From Taenia hydatigena (Eukaryota; Platyhelminthes; Cestoda; Cyclophyllidea; Taeniidae), in NCBI GenBank assembly GCA_036345935.2, contig JADWOT020000004.1, positions 5,676,168-5,740,167 of the forward strand: a DNA stretch of 64,000 nucleotides, written 5' to 3'. Below are positions 60,659-64,000 of the stretch, piece by piece (within the stretch, counting starts at the first letter, position 1; each line of letters starts with the position of its first letter). Under the pieces are notes generated by a model, which did not search any database, was not told where the DNA came from, and saw only the letters and a list, made by a program, of their open reading frames with translations. The translations under genes were made by a program, and so were the position numbers.

Positions 60659-63600
60659 CTGCCTACTTTGCCATCCTGGGAGGGGATTTGGGCTTTCCAC
60701 CCCAAAACAATCTACGAGAAGAAAGTAGCTCCTGTCTTTTGCTGTCAACGAAACACTGTTGAGATAGGCCCTAACATTATTAATGGTATGACGTTAATTG
60801 TCCCTCGTCAGAAGTGATAGCAACTTGACAGGTTGACTATTCTCTGTTACAGATGAAACAATCTGTAGGGAAGTGAGGGATTCTCTCATCCCATCATCAT
60901 TTATGTGTCAATTTTGGAGTTAAAAACACGAAATTGACAACACGACAGACCGTTGTGACAGCTTGTGTTGCCTTTTGCTTGGTTCCTACGTGACCTGAGC
61001 TTTTCAAATCACTTTAGACCATTCTTTGGATCCAAGGAGGTAGATCGCACATCTCTGGTGTTTAGGATAGCCTCAGCTAAAAAAATTACTCCTTTTTTAG
61101 CCAGCTTTGTTGAAAGCATATGTACTATTGCTAATTGATACCTGTAAGATGGAATTTGCATGCCACATGACTGATTTGTGTAGGCTCCAAGTCACGTGTA
61201 ATGGGTGTGAAGACTCACGAATGAAGGATTTTTCTTTGTCGAGTGTATGAACACTTTACTAAGCAGTTGTGACTGTCGTTCATTCACAAAGGATATTTCT
61301 TCTCTAGCGGTTGATTAAACTGACCTTTCTCCCTATCCTCCTGCGATGATAGATTGGACATCCTTTCAAAGATGGAACACTCTGGCTGAAGTGCCTTCCA
61401 TCCTCACGCCCGCAGCAGTGGCAGCCACAGAGCGCAGGACTTCCAATCGGCCACCTGAGGTATCCATCCTCTGCATGACGGGAAAGGAAAAGAACTTAGT
61501 CTACTCTCCGTGGGATGGCTTTTGTCCATAAGAGGCACTGCGATGACTTCCATGCAGTCTACAACATCTACTACGGCAACCAGCTATTTACTTTTGGTAC
61601 TCTACCTTAAATAAATCTCATTCTTTCTGCGAAATCTGAACTAGAAGCCTTTGTTTTAGGTAGAAAGGACAATTTTTTGGTGCCAGCTGTTGATGTTCCA
61701 TTTTCTCCTTTGTTTCTGGAACCTATAATGCACGCAACAAACTCTTCGTGATGAAGTTAATTCCAAAATTCCAGAACCTTTCATTTATTTAGATGCATCT
61801 TTTTAAAAAAACCTCTTTCCATAAACCAGTAGCTGGAGATTTCAGGGCTACAAAATTCTGCCTTCTTGCAGGACTTCTACCAGTCCCCTAAAACTCCCAG
61901 CAAATGCTCTCCAGGCAGCTTATGCTTAGGGCATTACTGGTAAGATTTTTCCTTTTTTAGCAATTTTGAATCTGAATTTACATGTTCCACAAGACTGCAT
62001 GGTGGATAGCCTTCCACTTATCCCATGTAGTTCGCCTAAGATACAGTTTGAGGACGTGCTTAGGTGCATCTGTCGTTCAGTGTCGCGCATCCTCGCGATC
62101 CAGTCCACACGACTATACAATGAAGTGTGAATAAAATCTCTCAAAATGTTCCGATTCTTTAATGAACTAAGCGAGATGGGATCACTTCAAAAACTCGAGC
62201 ACTCTGCCCGATCAAATTGGCATCAGCTTTAGGGAAGTAGAAATGGAATTGCTTCGGCTACTAACACTGCCCATCAAGGTGGAGGCTTCCATCAGCGCCT
62301 CTTCTCTGAAAGGGGTCAAAAGGTGTGATTCGGCATTCAATTCTGACAAAATGCTGCTTTACTGTGGCGGCGTCACCTCTTTGAAGTTAAAAGGAGGTAA
62401 AATTACCAAGACAAGTGGTTCCACCTGGCACATAAAAGGGACCTCTTCAGTTTATTGCCCGAATTCTTCCCCCGGTGAATACTAAGCCACCGAGACTATC
62501 GTTTTAGTCACTGCTACTCAAAAAACTGGATAACAAATTCAGGTGTTCTCAAGGCAGAGAGCATTATCCATGCAATTCAGCTCCACAGAGAATCCTAAAT
62601 TGCTAAATTATGCATTCTACTTGCGTAGACCTCTCGTAGCAAACCCGTCATTTCTGTCAAAACAAAGTCGTTTTGGTGCTTTGACAGACTTACATCGCAA
62701 CCTCTTATACATAAATTAGTATTTGTTTAAAACCCAGTTTTTTTTTTATTTTTTGTGCGTTCTAAAACATCAGGGCACCCACACTTTTGTGAATTAAAAC
62801 CACCTCTTTGAATAATCAAGTTTTGTAAAGCTGGTAGAAGCTGCACCCCGGTGACATTGACAGAGGACTTTAGGGCACTGTGCCTGTCAAACTGTTGCAC
62901 TTGTTACCAGAGTGAGTCTAATTCAAACATTCTATTGGTCCTATCGTCTCGAGTAAGGGAAAATGGAATGTTTTAACTCCCACTCTAGGCGCCAAAATCC
63001 CCAAAATGTGTCGACTTTTAGAAGCAAAAGGCACCTTTCAAGAAAAGAGATCTAAGAGAAAATTACGATGAGTTTTGGACTTGATTAATAATCTGTGTAA
63101 CTGGGACATCCTCGTTGCAGTAATTTTATGGGTTCAAAACTTCTTTGCAAGAGCTAAATTCAAAGCAACTACAGACGATTACCTTCCAATTTTCAGTAAC
63201 AGTGGTGTTATTGAAGTAAGGCATAAAATAAAACAAATTCAAGTGAGCCGAACTTAACACCCACTTGTCTGTGAGCAAAAGTTCAAACCGATCTAAGCGG
63301 TCACGCCTGTCAGCCAATCAGAAGCGGGCAATGTGGGTGTAGAAACGGACCAATCACAGTGCGATGCCTTCAACGTTAAATGTGTCGACTGCGTTGGGGA
63401 AAACTTTAATGTCTTAGATTTTATCTTGCGTGAGTATCACTCACACTCTTAATGCATATTTTTTTGCAGACTTTGTTGCCTCCTTTTTAGCCGTGACTGC
63501 CTTTCTCATTTACTTGATCAAGGGAGCAGGGAAGGCGATTTAATATAATCTGGCCTAACTTTCACGTTGTCAGGTAGTCATTTGTGCACCTTCTTTTTTG

Positions 63601-64000
63601 GGATGTGAGACTGCATTTTGCTTAATTTACTGCGAACGAGATGAGAGAAAACGCCGGTTGGGGGAACTTCGAAATTAGGTGGGATTGTTGTGCGCCTTTT
63701 TGCCTCCACGAGACTCATGCGGTTTCTCATTAGTCTCTCTGTGCTTTTAATCCTCCTTAGAGCTGCCTTTAGAAATGATGGGACATTAATGCATTGCCTC
63801 AGCAGCGTTTCCTTTTTTTGCCTGATTTACTGATCGGTGGGACATCTAGTTCTCTTTTACTACGCCTCCTACGTGTGTATTGACTATTCTAGCCTTCATT
63901 CCTCTTGCTTTCCTGTTTTTTTACCTCTTCGCATAAAAATAGTCTTTTGTAGAAGCAAGCTGACGTGACAGCAACAAAGAGTGTTTCAGGTATCAATTCT
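60659..64000. other. No supported gene
   Basis: Short open frames only. Two minus-strand segments have good acceptors: 61470 (catgcag, reading RMDTSGGRLEVLRSVAATAA to a gtgagg donor) and about 62120 (tgtatag, reading RVDWIARMRDTERQMHL). They are too short and unmatched to call. Confidence 0.5.

Noticed and set aside
1..64000. tRNA, rRNA, CRISPR arrays, bacterial-type genes
   Set aside because: I looked for B-box and T-loop motifs, rRNA-like blocks and spaced direct repeats and saw none I could support.

Overview
This window reads as nuclear DNA of a eukaryote, and most probably of a parasitic flatworm (tapeworm or fluke). It holds one gene that can be reconstructed from end to end, surrounded by long AT-rich non-coding DNA with simple repeats and dispersed repeat families. 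The flatworm assignment is an inference. It rests on the intron sizes of the gene: one intron of 34 nt, a group of 61-79 nt, and others from 0.4 to 7 kb. That mixture is known from tapeworm and schistosome genes. No bacterial features (operons, ribosome binding sites) are present.

The gene lies on the minus strand from 53368 (start codon) down to 34885 (stop codon). Its 14 coding exons join without a phase conflict into 3153 nt, a protein of 1050 residues. The protein is Utp21, called WDR36 in vertebrates: two consecutive WD40 beta-propellers followed by the Utp21-specific helical C-terminal domain. It is a scaffold subunit of the UTP-B module of the small-subunit processome, which processes pre-18S rRNA in the nucleolus. 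The last exon is 7.0 kb away from the one before it. A poly(A) signal sits 14 nt after the stop. A CCAAT box and an octamer sit 56 and 74 nt upstream of the start codon.

Layout: 1-20174, no supported gene. 20175-20368, a possible terminal exon on the minus strand. 20.4-33.9 kb, non-coding, with two copies of an interspersed repeat (24.0 and 25.0 kb), a 90-bp TGGA microsatellite (27.6 kb) and one splice-bounded candidate exon (32.0 kb). 33939-34687, a weak two-exon plus-strand candidate that would run tail-to-tail with UTP21. 34885-53368, UTP21. 53.4-64 kb, the UTP21 5' flank, a third copy of the interspersed repeat (54.0 kb), a run of 21 C (59.8 kb) and several weak minus-strand exon candidates (57.8-60.7 kb).

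I did not find a CRISPR array, rRNA, tRNA, intact transposase or reverse transcriptase, or any clear novel multi-gene system. The observations most worth a second look are the very small intron with a branch-point-like motif at its 5' splice site, the lineage-specific inserts in Utp21, and three dispersed sequence families.
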